Source: Ferruginibacter sp. (lineage in GTDB: Bacteria; Bacteroidota; Bacteroidia; Chitinophagales; Chitinophagaceae). From it: a DNA stretch of 64,000 nt. The notes beneath the pieces are model-generated. The model was not told where the DNA came from, ran no database searches, and was given only the letters and a program-made list of their open reading frames with translations. Position numbers and translations under genes: made by a program. This document shows, in pieces, positions 8,889 through 18,795 of this stretch; position 1 is the first letter of the stretch; every line of letters begins with the position of its first letter. The stretch covers positions 1 through 64,000 of the forward strand of contig JAQBNH010000019.1 of assembly GCA_028288705.1 (NCBI GenBank). Reading direction: 5' to 3'.

Positions 8889-8966
8889 TCTCCGCCCCGG
8901 CGGAGAAAGGCACCAGGTAAGCTCTTAAAAAGAAAAATATTGAACGCTTAAGTCTCCCTATGAGAC
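8889..8966 (+). other. Two hairpins in the rpsJ-rplC spacer
   Basis: TCTCCGCC (8889-8896) pairs with GGCGGAGA (8899-8906), and GTCTC (8952-8956) pairs with GAGAC (8962-8966), just before the rplC start at 8989. Neither hairpin has a T-run, so they look like mRNA processing or translational control elements, not terminators. Confidence 0.4.
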
Positions 8967-8988
8967 CGCTGGGCATAAAACAGATACA

Positions 8989-9606
8989 ATGAAAAGTATT
9001 ATTGGTAAGAAGATTGGCATGACCAGTATCTTTGATACAACCGGCAAGCAGACTGCGGTTACGATCATCGAAGCGGGTCCATGTGTAGTCACTCAAAAGA
9101 AGACCGTAGAAACAGACGGTTACAATGCTCTCCAGATCGCGTTCGGCGACAAGAAAGAAAAGCACTCCATCAAAGCCGAAGTGAACCACTTCGCAAAAGC
9201 TAATACAGCTCCTAAAAAAATAGTTAAAGAAATCCGCGATAGCGAATCAGATAAGAACGTTGGTGAATCTATCACTATCGACATCTTCGCCGAAGGCGAC
9301 AGCATCGAAGTAGTAGGTACCACCAAGGGTAAAGGTTTCCAGGGTGTTGTAAAACGCCATGGTTTCAGTGGTGTTGGTGGTCAGTCTCATGGCCAGCATG
9401 ACCGTTCAAGAGCCCCGGGTTCTATTGGTAACTCATCTGATGCAAGCCGTGTATTTAAAGGTATGCGCATGGCCGGCCGTATGGGTGGCGATACAGTGAA
9501 AATGAAAGGCCTGAAAGTGGTGAAAATTTTCGCAGAAAAAAATTACATTTTGGTTAGTGGTTCAGTTCCGGGCCATAACGGTTCCATCGTTTTAATTAAC
9601 AAGTAA
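8989..9606 (+). CDS. rplC: 50S ribosomal protein L3
   Basis: 205 residues beginning MKSIIGKKIGMTSIFD, the L3 signature start. The central extension that reaches the peptidyl-transferase centre is present (GVGGQSHGQHDRSRAPGSIG), including the usual Gln in GGQSHG that is methylated by PrmB in other bacteria. L3 is one of the two initiators of large-subunit assembly. It lies second in the S10 operon, 106 bases after rpsJ, with the spacer folded into two hairpins. Confidence 0.98.
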   Translation: MKSIIGKKIGMTSIFDTTGKQTAVTIIEAGPCVVTQKKTVETDGYNALQIAFGDKKEKHSIKAEVNHFAKANTAPKKIVKEIRDSESDKNVGESITIDIFAEGDSIEVVGTTKGKGFQGVVKRHGFSGVGGQSHGQHDRSRAPGSIGNSSDASRVFKGMRMAGRMGGDTVKMKGLKVVKIFAEKNYILVSGSVPGHNGSIVLINK

Positions 9607-9650
9607 TCACTAACGAAAACCCAACCACAGGTTCTATAAAAAATAATACA

Positions 9651-10292
9651 ATGCAAGTAGACATCATAAATACAAAAGGCGAGAAGACCGGCAGAACAAT
9701 TGAACTTCCGGAAGAGATCTTTGGCATCGAACCAAATGATCACGTCATTTATCTTGCTGTAAAGCAATACCAGGGCGCACAACGCCAGGGTACGCACAAG
9801 GTAAAAACACGTATGGAAGTGAAAGGTTCTTCCAAAAAATTACACAAACAAAAAGGAACCGGTGGTGCCCGTAAAGGTAACCTGAGGAACCCATTGTATA
9901 AAGGTGGTGGTAGCATCTTCGGCCCAAAACCTCATGCTTACGATATCAAACTGAACCGTAAAGTAAAGGACCTGGCTAAAATGAGCGCCCTGGCTTATAA
10001 AGCAAAAGAAAATGCGATCGTGGTACTGGAAGATATCAGCATGGATGCACCGAAAACAAAAGCTTTCTCAGGTATCCTGAAAAGCCTGAACATCGGCCGC
10101 AAAAAAGCGCTGTTCGTTATTCCTGAGTACAATGATAACCTGTACCTCAGCCTGCGTAATGTACAGGGTGTGAGCGGAACAGTTATCAGCGATATGAACA
10201 CTTATGATATTCTGAACGCGAACGTTCTGGTTCTTTCTGAAAGCGCAGCAAAACTGTTCACAGAAGAAGCAAACGAAACTGCAGAAGCATAA
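9651..10292 (+). CDS. rplD: 50S ribosomal protein L4
   Basis: 213 residues. The extended loop that lines the exit tunnel is clear (KKLHKQKGTGGARKGNLRNP followed by GGGSIFGPKPHAY). In Escherichia coli L4 also represses its own operon; nothing here shows whether that holds in this organism. The N-terminus (MQVDIINTKGEKTGRTIELP) fits the family. The gene lies 44 bases after rplC. Confidence 0.97.
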   Translation: MQVDIINTKGEKTGRTIELPEEIFGIEPNDHVIYLAVKQYQGAQRQGTHKVKTRMEVKGSSKKLHKQKGTGGARKGNLRNPLYKGGGSIFGPKPHAYDIKLNRKVKDLAKMSALAYKAKENAIVVLEDISMDAPKTKAFSGILKSLNIGRKKALFVIPEYNDNLYLSLRNVQGVSGTVISDMNTYDILNANVLVLSESAAKLFTEEANETAEA

Positions 10293-10381
10293 ATCCTGCC
10301 TGCTGAAAGGCAAACAGGACAAACAAATTGAATTATACATTAGCAGGTTAGCCCAAAGCGATCTGCGCATTTTGAAAAAAT

Positions 10382-10681
10382 ATGAAACTGTCTGATGTTT
10401 TAATCAAGCCGATTTTATCTGAGAAAGCTAACAAGCAGTCAGAAAAAATGAACCGTTTCACTTTCGTAGTGGACAGGAAGGCTAATAAACTGGAAATCAA
10501 AAAAGCGGTAGAGCAATTCTACGGTGTTCAGGTTGAAGAAGTGAACACACTGGTAATGCCTTCCAAATTGAAATCCAAGTACACCAAAGCTGGTTACGTT
10601 GTAGGCCGCAAGTCTGCAAAGAAAAAAGCGGTGGTTACAATCGCTGAAGGCGAAACAATCGACCTGTACGGTACGGTTTAA
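10382..10681 (+). CDS. rplW: 50S ribosomal protein L23
   Basis: 99 residues starting MKLSDVLIKPILSEKANKQS, with the family motif NRFTFVVDRKANKLEIKKAV and the loop VNTLVMPSKLKSKYTKAGYV. L23 surrounds the exit of the peptide tunnel, where trigger factor and the signal recognition particle dock. An 89-base spacer separates it from rplD. Confidence 0.97.
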   Translation: MKLSDVLIKPILSEKANKQSEKMNRFTFVVDRKANKLEIKKAVEQFYGVQVEEVNTLVMPSKLKSKYTKAGYVVGRKSAKKKAVVTIAEGETIDLYGTV

Positions 10682-10756
10682 TCCCTTCGGAATAAATTTT
10701 AATAATGAATGGTGGTCAGCACCGCAAAGTTTTGACAATAAAAAGTAATTAGTAAA

Positions 10757-11599
10757 ATGGCACTTAGAAAATACAAACCAACGACAGCAGGTACCAGGTG
10801 GAGAATTGGTAATGCATATGCTGAGATTACAACGAATATTCCTGAGAAGTCTTTGCTGGAAAAGCAAAAGAACACTGCAGGCCGTAACTCTTCAGGCAGA
10901 AGGTCGATGCGCTACATGGGTGGTGGTAATAAAACCATGTACCGTATGGTGGATTTCAAACGTAATAAGAAAGACATCCCGGCTATCGTTAAAACAATTG
11001 AGTACGATCCAAACCGTACGGCATTTATCGCGTTGATCGCGTTTGCTGATGGTGAAAAGCGTTACATCATTGCACCACAGGGTTTACAGGTTGGTCAAAC
11101 CGTTATCTCCGGTGATGCAGCCGTACCTGAGTTAGGTAATGCGCTGATGTTGAAAAACATGCCATTAGGTACAAACGTTCACAACATTGAAATGCAGCCA
11201 GGCCAGGGTGGTATCCTTGTAAGAAGTGCCGGTACTTCTGCCCAGCTAAGCAATAAAGAAACAAAATACGCTGTCATCAAAATGCCGAGCGGTGAGTTAA
11301 GAAAAGTATTGATCAATTGTTATGCAACCGTTGGTGTTGTTAGTAACAGCGATCATAACCTGGAGAGTGCTGGTAAAGCCGGTCGTAACCGCTGGAAAGG
11401 TATCCGCCCACGTACACGTGCGGTAGCGATGAACCCGGTAGATCACCCGATGGGTGGTGGTGAAGGACGTGCTTCAGGTGGTCACCCACGTAGCCGTAAA
11501 GGTAAATACGCAAAAGGCCAGATCACACGTACACGTGGTAAAGGATCAGATAAAATGATCATCCAGCGTAAAAACGGTAAGAAACTATCAAACAAGTAA
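10757..11599 (+). CDS. rplB: 50S ribosomal protein L2
   Basis: 280 residues, near the usual 275. [12 protein letters not shown] opens the protein; the conserved C-terminal block reads [20 protein letters not shown] and contains the essential histidine (DHPMGGG) next to the peptidyl-transferase centre. The basic end ([10 protein letters not shown]) fits. L2 is needed for subunit association and peptide bond formation. Confidence 0.98.
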   Translation: MALRKYKPTTAGTRWRIGNAYAEITTNIPEKSLLEKQKNTAGRNSSGRRSMRYMGGGNKTMYRMVDFKRNKKDIPAIVKTIEYDPNRTAFIALIAFADGEKRYIIAPQGLQVGQTVISGDAAVPELGNALMLKNMPLGTNVHNIEMQPGQGGILVRSAGTSAQLSNKETKYAVIKMPSGELRKVLINCYATVGVVSNSDHNLESAGKAGRNRWKGIRPRTRAVAMNPVDHPMGGGEGRASGGHPRSRKGKYAKGQITRTRGKGSDKMIIQRKNGKKLSNK

Positions 11600-11656
11600 T
11601 TTTTCATTGTTAAAATATCCGGGCTAAGGCCGGGAGAATAAACAACAACACATACT

Positions 11657-11926
11657 ATGAGTCGTTCATTAAAAAAAGGCCCTTATATCGAAGTCAAACT
11701 GGAGAATAAAGTATTGGCGATGACGGAGGGCAAATCAAAGAAAGGTGTGATTAAAACCTGGAGCCGCCGGAGCACTATCTCCCCGGATTTCGTAGGGCAC
11801 ACATTCGCAGTGCATAACGGTAACAAATTTATCCCGGTTTATGTAACTGAATTTATGGTAGGTCATAAGCTCGGTGAGTTTGCCCCAACAAGGAATTTCA
11901 GGGGTCACTCTAGTAAAAAAATCTAA
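11657..11926 (+). CDS. rpsS: 30S ribosomal protein S19
   Basis: 89 residues. [19 protein letters not shown] is a textbook S19 start, with [20 protein letters not shown] and [13 protein letters not shown] near the end. S19 lies in the small-subunit head and pairs with S13. The spacer before it (11600-11656) contains CCGGGCTAAGGCCGGG, which could form a small hairpin. Confidence 0.97.
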   Translation: MSRSLKKGPYIEVKLENKVLAMTEGKSKKGVIKTWSRRSTISPDFVGHTFAVHNGNKFIPVYVTEFMVGHKLGEFAPTRNFRGHSSKKI

Positions 11927-12007
11927 TAATTAAAGGGATCTGTTCCGGGTTGCGTTTTTTAAGTTCAACTCCAAACCGCAGCTCGAACCCGAATCAATAA
12001 AAATAAA

Positions 12008-12448
12008 ATGGAAGCAGTAGCAAAATTGAATAATTACCCCACCTCACCACGCAAGATGCGCTTACTGGCGGATCTGATCCGTGGGATGAAGGTGGAAAAA
12101 GCACTGGCGATTTTGGAACACAATCCAAAGCATCCGGCTGTTCCTTTACGCAAATTGGTGATCTCTGCCATCAGCAACTGGAAAGCTAAGAATGAAGGTG
12201 CGGATGAAAATGCATTGGTAGTAAAAACGATCATGGTAGACGGCGCAAGAGTGATCAAGCGTATGCGTCCTGCACCACAGGGTCGTGGTTACCGTGTTCG
12301 CAAACGCAGCAACCACGTTACAGTTATCGTTGATGCAACGCCTGTAACAGAAACTGCTGTAAAGGTTACGCCGAAAGAAACTGTAAAGAAAGAAGTTGCT
12401 CCTAAGAAAGCTGCTCCGAAGAAAAAAACAAATTCAGAAACCGAATAA
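12008..12448 (+). CDS. rplV: 50S ribosomal protein L22 with a lysine-rich C-terminal tail
   Basis: 146 residues, about 30 longer than the common 110-115. The core starts [20 protein letters not shown] and includes the tunnel-lining hairpin [20 protein letters not shown]. The extra tail from about residue 117 is built of Lys, Pro, Ala, Thr and Glu ([20 protein letters not shown]). It resembles the low-complexity sequence of the histone H1-like protein at 51.9-52.2 kb. The tail probably lies on the ribosome surface; its role is unknown. Confidence 0.96.
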   Translation: MEAVAKLNNYPTSPRKMRLLADLIRGMKVEKALAILEHNPKHPAVPLRKLVISAISNWKAKNEGADENALVVKTIMVDGARVIKRMRPAPQGRGYRVRKRSNHVTVIVDATPVTETAVKVTPKETVKKEVAPKKAAPKKKTNSETE

Positions 12449-12491
12449 TTAAAACTTTCTGAGGGCTAAGCCTGAAGATTAAATAAATACT

Positions 12492-13313
12492 ATGGGTCAG
12501 AAAGCAAATCCGATAGGTCAAAGGTTAGGGATCATACGTGGTTGGGATAGCAACTGGTATGCGCACAAAAAAGATTACGCAAACAAACTGATTGAAGACG
12601 ATAAAATCAGGAACTACCTGAATGCCCGTATCAATAAAGGTGGTATTGCTAAGATCGTGATCGAGCGTACACTGAACAAGTTGATCGTAACCATCCATAC
12701 TTCTAAGCCTGGGATCATCATCGGTAAAGGTGGTGGCGAAGTAGACAGGATCAAAGAGGAGTTGAAAAAATTATGTGGTAAAGATGATGTTCAGATCAAT
12801 ATCCTGGAGATCCGTCGCCCGGAACTGGATGCAAATATCGTTGCAGACACGATTGCCCGCCAGTTAGAAAACCGTATCAATTACAAACGTGCTATTAAAA
12901 TGTCTATCGCCTCTGCTTTACGTATGGGTGCGGAAGGTATCAAAGTAAAAGTAGGCGGCCGTTTAGGTGGTGCTGAAATTGCCCGTAGCGAAGAAATAAA
13001 ACAAGGCCGTACTCCATTGCATACCCTGCGTATGGATATCGATTATGCAAACGTATTTGCACTGACTGTTTACGGTAAGATCGGTATCAAAGTATGGATC
13101 TGTAAAGGTGAAGTATTGGGCAGAAGAGATCTTAACCCGAACGTGATCGCTGGTCAGAAAAACGAAGGTCCGGAAAGACCAGGTGGTTTTGATCGTGGTG
13201 GTGACAGGAGAGATGACCGTCGTGGTGGCGGAGACCGCAGGGGCGGAGATGATCGCAGGGGTGGAACCGGCGGCGGTGGAAACCGTGGCGGTGCTCCGGG
13301 CGGAAGAAGATAA
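12492..13313 (+). CDS. rpsC: 30S ribosomal protein S3 with an RGG-like C-terminal tail
   Basis: 273 residues, against about 230 in Escherichia coli. [20 protein letters not shown] is the S3 start, the KH domain has [16 protein letters not shown], and the core ends with [17 protein letters not shown]. From about residue 230 a tail of repeated Arg-Gly-Gly and Asp-Arg-Arg-Gly units follows (for example [17 protein letters not shown]), ending GGAPGGRR. Such RGG segments bind RNA in other proteins; here this is inference. S3 forms part of the mRNA entry channel. Confidence 0.97.
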   Translation: MGQKANPIGQRLGIIRGWDSNWYAHKKDYANKLIEDDKIRNYLNARINKGGIAKIVIERTLNKLIVTIHTSKPGIIIGKGGGEVDRIKEELKKLCGKDDVQINILEIRRPELDANIVADTIARQLENRINYKRAIKMSIASALRMGAEGIKVKVGGRLGGAEIARSEEIKQGRTPLHTLRMDIDYANVFALTVYGKIGIKVWICKGEVLGRRDLNPNVIAGQKNEGPERPGGFDRGGDRRDDRRGGGDRRGGDDRRGGTGGGGNRGGAPGGRR

Positions 13314-13438
13314 AAACCGTGGTACTGATAACAGGTTAATTCATGGGATCAGTGCTTTGAAAAGAGTTCAATTTATACATGGTGTTGGATGAATCAACAG
13401 TTCATTAGCACATTATCGAATTAGCAAATTATAATAAG

Positions 13439-13858
13439 ATGTTATCACCGAAAAGAACCAAACACAGAAAGACACAGAAAGGCCGTATGAAGGGCGACAC
13501 GAAACGTGGTGCTACTTTAGCCTTCGGCACATTTGGTTTAAAAGCCCTGGATAGTGTTTGGTTAACCAACAGACAAATTGAAAGTGCACGTCAGGCAATG
13601 ACGCGTCATATGAAAAGGGAAGGAAACGTTTGGATCAGGATTTTCCCGGATAAACCAATTACCGCTAAGCCTGCAGAGGTAAGGATGGGTAAAGGTAAAG
13701 GTAACCCTGAAGGCTGGGCTGCAATTGTACAACCAGGCCGTATCTTATTCGAAGCGGATGGTGTGTCTGAGCAAACTGCGAAAGAAGCATTTGCCCTTGC
13801 TGCACAAAAGCTTCCAATCCTGACAAAGTTTGTGGTTAGCCGCGATTTTGTAGCATAA
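13439..13858 (+). CDS. rplP: 50S ribosomal protein L16
   Basis: 139 residues with [20 protein letters not shown] at the start and the conserved [20 protein letters not shown] near the tRNA-binding loop ([14 protein letters not shown]). L16 organises the A-site side of the large subunit. A 125-base spacer after rpsC separates it from the S3 gene. Confidence 0.98.
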   Translation: MLSPKRTKHRKTQKGRMKGDTKRGATLAFGTFGLKALDSVWLTNRQIESARQAMTRHMKREGNVWIRIFPDKPITAKPAEVRMGKGKGNPEGWAAIVQPGRILFEADGVSEQTAKEAFALAAQKLPILTKFVVSRDFVA

Positions 13859-13962
13859 AAAAAGATCAGCCAGCAGCGAAAAGCTGATGTGCTGAAGACA
13901 GCGAGGTGGTCAGGTTATATTGAACACGATAGCACATTAGCGAATAACAAATACATATAGAA

Positions 13963-14172
13963 ATGTCTAAAAAAGTTGATTTCCAAAAAAGCCTGACTGG
14001 TTTAAGTGAGGCAGATTTGAAAGCAAAGATCCAGGAAGATGAGCTGCGTTTAAAGAAACTGAGCTTTGCACACGCGATCGCTCCGTTAGAAAATCCACAA
14101 AGCATCCGTGCTTTGAGGAGAGATATCGCTCGCCTGAAAACTCAATTGAAAAAAACACAGATCGGAGCCTAA
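13963..14172 (+). CDS. rpmC: 50S ribosomal protein L29
   Basis: 69 residues, the normal size: two helices, with LSEADLKAKIQEDELRLKKL and the signature IRALRRDIARLKTQLKK near the C-terminus. L29 lies beside L23 at the tunnel exit. It ends 18 bases before rpsQ, one of the tightest junctions in this cluster. Confidence 0.96.
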   Translation: MSKKVDFQKSLTGLSEADLKAKIQEDELRLKKLSFAHAIAPLENPQSIRALRRDIARLKTQLKKTQIGA

Positions 14173-14190
14173 TCCGGTTAAAAACCATAA

Positions 14191-14460
14191 ATGATGGAAG
14201 CAAACGTTGTAAGAAATTTAAGAAAGACAAGAACTGGAGTGGTATCCAGCAACAAAATGGATAAAACCATCACTGTAAATGTTGAAAGAAAAGTAAAGCA
14301 CCCACTGTACGGTAAATTCGTAAAGAAAACCACCAAGTTTCATGCACATGATGAAAAAAACGAGTGCAGCATCGGTGATACTGTAAAGATCATGGAGGCC
14401 CGTCCGATGAGCAAAACTAAACGCTGGAGACTGGTTGAAGTTGTTGAGAAAGTGAAATAA
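14191..14460 (+). CDS. rpsQ: 30S ribosomal protein S17
   Basis: 89 residues with the S17 pattern [20 protein letters not shown] and [20 protein letters not shown], then the [20 protein letters not shown] block. Two ATG codons stand side by side (14191 and 14194), so the first Met may not be used. S17 is a primary 16S rRNA binder. Confidence 0.97.
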   Translation: MMEANVVRNLRKTRTGVVSSNKMDKTITVNVERKVKHPLYGKFVKKTTKFHAHDEKNECSIGDTVKIMEARPMSKTKRWRLVEVVEKVK

Positions 14461-14556
14461 TCCGGCGTTCCGTAAGGAGCCTGGCCATAATAAAAATTAC
14501 ACACTGGTTTGGGACGATGATGAAAGTCATATCTCCCAGGTCACAAACAGATAAAA

Positions 14557-14925
14557 ATGATTCAGCAAGAAAGCAGACTAAACGTAGCGGATAACAGTGG
14601 TGCCAAAGAGGTTCTATGTATTCGTGTACTGGGCAATAGCGGACAGGATTATGCAAAAATCGGTGACAAGATCGTTGTTACTGTAAAAGATGCAATGCCT
14701 GCTGGTGGTATTAAAAAAGGTACCGTAAGCAAAGCTGTTATTGTACGCACTGTGAACAAATTGCGTCGTAAAGACGGTTCTTACATCCGCTTTGATGATA
14801 ACGCAGTGGTGTTATTGAACAATTCAGATGAACCAAGAGGTACCCGTATCTTCGGCCCGGTTGCCCGTGAACTCCGTGATAAGGGTTACATGAAGATCAT
14901 CTCCCTGGCGCCAGAGGTATTATAA
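14557..14925 (+). CDS. rplN: 50S ribosomal protein L14
   Basis: 122 residues, exactly the standard length. [20 protein letters not shown] starts the protein, and the ends [20 protein letters not shown] and SLAPEVL are conserved. L14 contacts 16S rRNA in an inter-subunit bridge. The spacer that follows (14926-15016) is A-rich and then carries heptamer repeats. Confidence 0.98.
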   Translation: MIQQESRLNVADNSGAKEVLCIRVLGNSGQDYAKIGDKIVVTVKDAMPAGGIKKGTVSKAVIVRTVNKLRRKDGSYIRFDDNAVVLLNNSDEPRGTRIFGPVARELRDKGYMKIISLAPEVL

Positions 14926-14971
14926 GTATAAAGTAAAAAAAAAGTAAAAAATAAAAGCGGGAGTAATTCAA

Positions 14972-15002
14972 TTTGACTTTTGACTTTTGAGTTTTGACTT
15001 TG
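14972..15002 (+). repeat. Tandem TTTGACT heptamers upstream of rplX
   Basis: Four and a half copies of a seven-base unit: TTTGACT, TTTGACT, TTTGAGT, TTTGACT, TTG. They end 14 bases before the rplX ATG. Each copy supplies a TTTG, the core of Bacteroidota promoter elements. A run of A-rich repeats (AAAAAGTAAAAAA) stands just before. Confidence 0.8.
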
Positions 15003-15016
15003 CAAAGCAACATAAA

Positions 15017-15355
15017 ATGAGTACAAGATTTAAACCCAAGTTCAATATTAAAAAAGGTGATTCAGTGGTAGTGATTACCGGTGAAGATAAAGACCTGAAG
15101 AAGCCACGTAAAGTGTTGGAAGTAATATTGGACAAAGCACGTGTTTTGGTAGAAGGTGTTAACATCGTTACCAAGCATACAAAACCAACTGCCCAGAATA
15201 CCAAAGGCGGTATTCAGAAAGTGGAAGCACCAATCGCTATCAGTAACGTGATGCTTTGGGATGCTAAAACAGGTGGCCCGAGTAAAGTAAAACTTACGCG
15301 TGAGAATGGTAAACTAGTTCGCATAGCTAAAAAATCAGGGGAGGCAATAAAATAA
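15017..15355 (+). CDS. rplX: 50S ribosomal protein L24
   Basis: 112 residues. I chose the ATG at 15017 because [20 protein letters not shown] is the L24 start; the longer reading would begin at a TTG inside the heptamer repeats. The KOW motif is [20 protein letters not shown], and [20 protein letters not shown] is the conserved loop. The stop overlaps the rplE start in TAATG (15353-15357), which implies coupled translation. Confidence 0.97.
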   Translation: MSTRFKPKFNIKKGDSVVVITGEDKDLKKPRKVLEVILDKARVLVEGVNIVTKHTKPTAQNTKGGIQKVEAPIAISNVMLWDAKTGGPSKVKLTRENGKLVRIAKKSGEAIK

Positions 15356-15921
15356 TGAGCACAACAACAAACAACCCAAGATTAGCAGATAAGTACAAGA
15401 AAGAAGTTGTACCTGCTTTAATGAAGAAATTCAGTTACAAAACTGTAATGCAGGCACCTCGTTTAACCAAGATTTGTTTGAATCGCGGTGTGAACGGTGC
15501 GGTTAACGATAAAAAGTTGATCGACGTTGCCATCGACGAACTGACAAACATCACAGGGCAGAAAGCTGTAGCTACGATGTCTAAAAAGGATATCTCTAAC
15601 TTCAAATTGCGTAAGAACATGCCGATTGGTGCAAGGGTTACTTTACGTGGTGTGAAAATGTATGAGTTCCTGGACAGGCTGGTATCTGTTTCTTTACCAC
15701 GTGTGCGTGATTTCAAAGGTATCAATGATAAAGCATTTGATGGCCGTGGAAACTATACACTGGGTGTTACTGAGCAGATCATCTTCCCGGAAATCGATAT
15801 CGATAAGGTAAATAAAATTACCGGCCTGGATATCACTTTCGTTACAACTGCCAGCACCAACGAAGAAGCATTTGAATTGCTGAAAGAGTTGGGTATGCCT
15901 TTCAAAAACGTGAAAAAATAA
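15355..15921 (+). CDS. rplE: 50S ribosomal protein L5
   Basis: 188 residues with [40 protein letters not shown] and the end [17 protein letters not shown]5 binds 5S rRNA and contacts the P-site tRNA. Translation starts at the ATG overlapping the rplX stop by one base. Confidence 0.98.
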   Translation: MSTTTNNPRLADKYKKEVVPALMKKFSYKTVMQAPRLTKICLNRGVNGAVNDKKLIDVAIDELTNITGQKAVATMSKKDISNFKLRKNMPIGARVTLRGVKMYEFLDRLVSVSLPRVRDFKGINDKAFDGRGNYTLGVTEQIIFPEIDIDKVNKITGLDITFVTTASTNEEAFELLKELGMPFKNVKK

Positions 15922-15992
15922 TTTCAACATAATACATACCGGCGATAAACTACCGGCATGTAGCAGTTAACAAATCAGAATTTAAAACTATT

Positions 15993-16262
15993 ATGGCAAA
16001 AAAATCAATCGAAGCCAGGCAGAGAAAAAGAGCAAAAATTGTTGCTAAATACGCTGACAAAAGAGCTGCGCTGAAAGCCGCCGGAGATTATGCAGCATTG
16101 GATCTTCTTCCAAAAAATGCTTCACCGGTACGTTTAAAGAACCGTTGCCAGCTTACTGGTCGCCCACGTGGATACATGCGCCATTTCGGTGTAAGCCGTA
16201 TCATGTTCCGCGACATGGCTGTAGCAGGAAAAATTCCAGGTGTAACAAAAGCCAGCTGGTAA
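15993..16262 (+). CDS. rpsN: 30S ribosomal protein S14, zinc-free form
   Basis: 89 residues. [20 protein letters not shown] starts the protein and [20 protein letters not shown] is the signature. The four-cysteine zinc site of the short S14 form is missing, so this is the long zinc-independent form, as expected for a cell that keeps a single S14 gene in the spc cluster. Confidence 0.97.
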   Translation: MAKKSIEARQRKRAKIVAKYADKRAALKAAGDYAALDLLPKNASPVRLKNRCQLTGRPRGYMRHFGVSRIMFRDMAVAGKIPGVTKASW

Positions 16263-16371
16263 AAAAGGTTGCGGATTAGCCTGGTAAAAATTATCCAGGA
16301 AATTCCGGCATCTCTATCCATAAAGGATATCGCATTGTAAAAATTTATTCAATCAATTAACAGACATAACA

Positions 16372-16770
16372 ATGGTTACTGATCCAATAGCAGATTATCT
16401 AACAAGAATCCGCAACGCACAGATGGCAAATCACCGTATTGTAGAAATACCTGCCAGCAATCTGAAAAAGCGTATCACAGAGATCCTCTACGATAAAGGC
16501 TATATTTTAAAATATAAGTTTGAAGATGATAACAAGCAAGGTGTGATCAAGATCGCCCTGAAATATGATGCATCTACCAAATTACCTGTTATCCAGAGCC
16601 TGGAAAGAGTTAGCCGCCCGGGTTTGCGTACTTATGCAAAACCAGAAGATTTCAAACGTGTGAAGAATGGTTTAGGTGTTGCGATCGTGTCTACTTCTAA
16701 AGGAGTGATGACAGATAAAGAAGCAAAAGCGCAGAACGTTGGTGGTGAAGTTCTTTGCAATATTTACTAA
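16372..16770 (+). CDS. rpsH: 30S ribosomal protein S8
   Basis: 132 residues with MVTDPIADYLTRIRNAQMAN and the C-terminal rRNA-binding block STSKGVMTDKEAKAQNVGGE. In Escherichia coli S8 represses the spc operon by binding its mRNA at rplE; the same is possible here but I see no obvious copy of that site. Confidence 0.97.
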   Translation: MVTDPIADYLTRIRNAQMANHRIVEIPASNLKKRITEILYDKGYILKYKFEDDNKQGVIKIALKYDASTKLPVIQSLERVSRPGLRTYAKPEDFKRVKNGLGVAIVSTSKGVMTDKEAKAQNVGGEVLCNIY

Positions 16771-16875
16771 TAATTTTTGGGCATCCGCCTTTTAAGAAAA
16801 CCGGACAGATAATTAAGCCTCTTAGTCGTGGCTGAACACAGACCGGGATTATAAACAACAAACAAAAAAGCGACT

Positions 16876-17430
16876 ATGAGTAGAATTGGTAAAAAGCCTG
16901 TAGAAGTTCCGGCCGGCGTAACTGTTACGATCAGCAAGGACAACCAGGTGACTGTAAAAGGTCCAAAAGGTGAATTGAAAGAATCAATTGACCGCGACAT
17001 TAAAGTTGAGCAGAAAGACAACACGATTGAATTCGCCCGTCCGACTGACCAGATCCGTCACCGTGCGATGCATGGCCTGTACCGTTCTTTGATCAGCAAC
17101 ATGGTTAAAGGTGTTACAGAAGGGTATTCTAAACAACTTGAATTGGTGGGTGTTGGTTACAAAGCATCTAACCAGGGCAATATGCTGGATCTTTCTTTAG
17201 GTTATTCTCATAACATTCTTTTGGAAATTCCTAAAGAATTAAAAGTGAGCACAACCCAGGAAAAAGGTAAGAACCCGATGATCATCCTGGAAAGTATCGA
17301 TAAACAATTGCTTGGCCAGGTTTGCGCTAAGATCCGCAGCCTGCGTAAGCCAGAACCATACAAAGGTAAAGGTGTGAAATTTGCCGGTGAAGTCCTGAGA
17401 AGAAAAGCAGGTAAATCAGCAGGTAAATAA
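16876..17430 (+). CDS. rplF: 50S ribosomal protein L6
   Basis: 184 residues: two homologous domains, starting MSRIGKKPVEVPAGVTVTIS. The C-terminal signature is CAKIRSLRKPEPYKGKGVKF. L6 lies near the factor-binding site of the large subunit. The 105-base spacer before it has no clear hairpin. Confidence 0.97.
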   Translation: MSRIGKKPVEVPAGVTVTISKDNQVTVKGPKGELKESIDRDIKVEQKDNTIEFARPTDQIRHRAMHGLYRSLISNMVKGVTEGYSKQLELVGVGYKASNQGNMLDLSLGYSHNILLEIPKELKVSTTQEKGKNPMIILESIDKQLLGQVCAKIRSLRKPEPYKGKGVKFAGEVLRRKAGKSAGK

Positions 17431-17514
17431 TTTTAAACCTGCTTTGCAGCAGGTGATATAACACATTATCAACATCAGTTCCCGGCAGTATCGGGAGCCA
17501 CAAAATAACATATC

Positions 17515-17871
17515 ATGAGTAACAATAAATCAAGTGCAAGACAAAAGATCAGGTATCGCATCCGTAAAAAGATCAGCGGTAGCGCAGCACTTCCACGCTT
17601 AACAGTTTTCAGGAGCAATACAGATATTTACGCTCAGCTGATCGATGATGCAAACGGTGTAACTGTTGCAGCAGCGTCTTCAAAGCAAAAAGATATCAGC
17701 GCCCAGAAAGCAGCTAAGACTGAAAAAAGCAAAATGGTAGGCGAAGCGATCGCGCGTAAAGCAACTGAGCTGGGTATTACCAAAGTTGTTTTCGACCGTA
17801 GCGGTTATATCTATCATGGCCGTGTGAAAGCAGTTGCTGAAGGTGCACGTGAAGGTGGATTGCAATTCTAA
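17515..17871 (+). CDS. rplR: 50S ribosomal protein L18
   Basis: 118 residues with [20 protein letters not shown] and the end [21 protein letters not shown]18 brings 5S rRNA into the large subunit together with L5. The rplF-rplR spacer contains ACCTGC-TTTGCA-GCAGGT, a six-base hairpin without a T-run. Confidence 0.97.
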   Translation: MSNNKSSARQKIRYRIRKKISGSAALPRLTVFRSNTDIYAQLIDDANGVTVAAASSKQKDISAQKAAKTEKSKMVGEAIARKATELGITKVVFDRSGYIYHGRVKAVAEGAREGGLQF

Positions 17872-17940
17872 ATTTTGAACCGGTTGCAGTTCAACCTGCA
17901 GGCGATCATCATTACATATCAAACATCGTAAATCGAAATA

Positions 17941-18459
17941 ATGTCAAACGTAATTTTAAATAAAATGAAAGCCGGCGACCTGGAATTGAAAGAGAAGGTT
18001 GTTGCGATAAACCGTGTTGTTAAAACAACCAAAGGTGGTCGTGCATTCAGTTTCTCTGCACTTGTTGTAGTTGGAAATGAAGCTGGTGTTGTTGGTCATG
18101 GTTTAGGTAAAGCTAAAGAAGTTCAGGAAGCGATTACCAAAGGAATCGAAGATGCTAAGAAGAACCTGATTAAAGTTCCTGTTATGCATGGTACTATTCC
18201 ACACGAGCAATTGAGCAAAGAAGGTGCTGCTAAAGTACTGATCAAGCCAGCTGCACAAGGTACGGGTGTAATCGCCGGAGGCAGCATGCGCGCCGTGTTG
18301 GAAAGCGCAGGTATCACAGACGTTCTTGCAAAGAACCTGGGTTCTGCCAACCCGCATAACGTGGTTAAAGCAACTGTGAAAGCATTGGCTACTTTACGTG
18401 AGCCGATCGCTGTAGCGAAATCACGCAATATTTCTTTAAAGAAAGTTTTTAACGGATAA
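17941..18459 (+). CDS. rpsE: 30S ribosomal protein S5
   Basis: 172 residues. The N-terminal double-stranded RNA-binding fold carries [20 protein letters not shown] and the glycine-rich [18 protein letters not shown], and the second half has [20 protein letters not shown]5 helps mRNA unwinding and decoding fidelity. Confidence 0.98.
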   Translation: MSNVILNKMKAGDLELKEKVVAINRVVKTTKGGRAFSFSALVVVGNEAGVVGHGLGKAKEVQEAITKGIEDAKKNLIKVPVMHGTIPHEQLSKEGAAKVLIKPAAQGTGVIAGGSMRAVLESAGITDVLAKNLGSANPHNVVKATVKALATLREPIAVAKSRNISLKKVFNG

Positions 18460-18506
18460 AATAAGTTGACGGATACCCCGGTATCACAGATACTAAAATA
18501 ATCGAC

Positions 18507-18689
18507 ATGAAAAAGATAAAAGTAACACAGGTAAAAAGTGTGATCGACCGCTCTGAACGTCAGAAAAGAACGATGATCGCTTTGGGCCTTCGTAAAATGA
18601 ATGCTTCTGTTGAAGTAGAAGCGACACCGCAGATCCTGGGTATGGTAACGAAAGTTAACCACCTGATCAAAGTGGAAGAAGTAAATTAA
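18507..18689 (+). CDS. rpmD: 50S ribosomal protein L30
   Basis: 60 residues: MKKIKVTQVKSVIDRSERQK, then MIALGLRKMNASVEVEATPQ and the end TKVNHLIKVEEVN. The short single-domain length is normal for bacterial L30. Confidence 0.95.
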   Translation: MKKIKVTQVKSVIDRSERQKRTMIALGLRKMNASVEVEATPQILGMVTKVNHLIKVEEVN

Positions 18690-18697
18690 TAGCCGTT

Positions 18698-18771
18698 ATG
18701 CAAACGTAAAAGTTTGCATATCCCTATATTTGCAAATTCAAAATAATTAATAACGCGAGGGGTGATACCCC
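18698..18771 (+). promoter_or_regulatory. Hairpins and likely internal promoter before rplO
   Basis: An 8-bp perfect stem, ATGCAAAC (18698-18705) with GTTTGCAT (18712-18719), lies just after rpmD. TATATTTG at 18725-18732 follows in the context CCCTATATTTGC, very close to the rpsJ and rplU promoters. A second hairpin GGGG-TGATA-CCCC (18759-18771) precedes the rplO start at 18796. The -33 element is not obvious. Confidence 0.45.
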
Positions 18772-18795
18772 GTAAGTCTAAAATCAACCAAAAAA

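Noticed and set aside
13183..13392. A 69-codon frame overlapping the S3 tail
   Set aside because: It is an out-of-frame reading of the glycine/arginine codons of rpsC.
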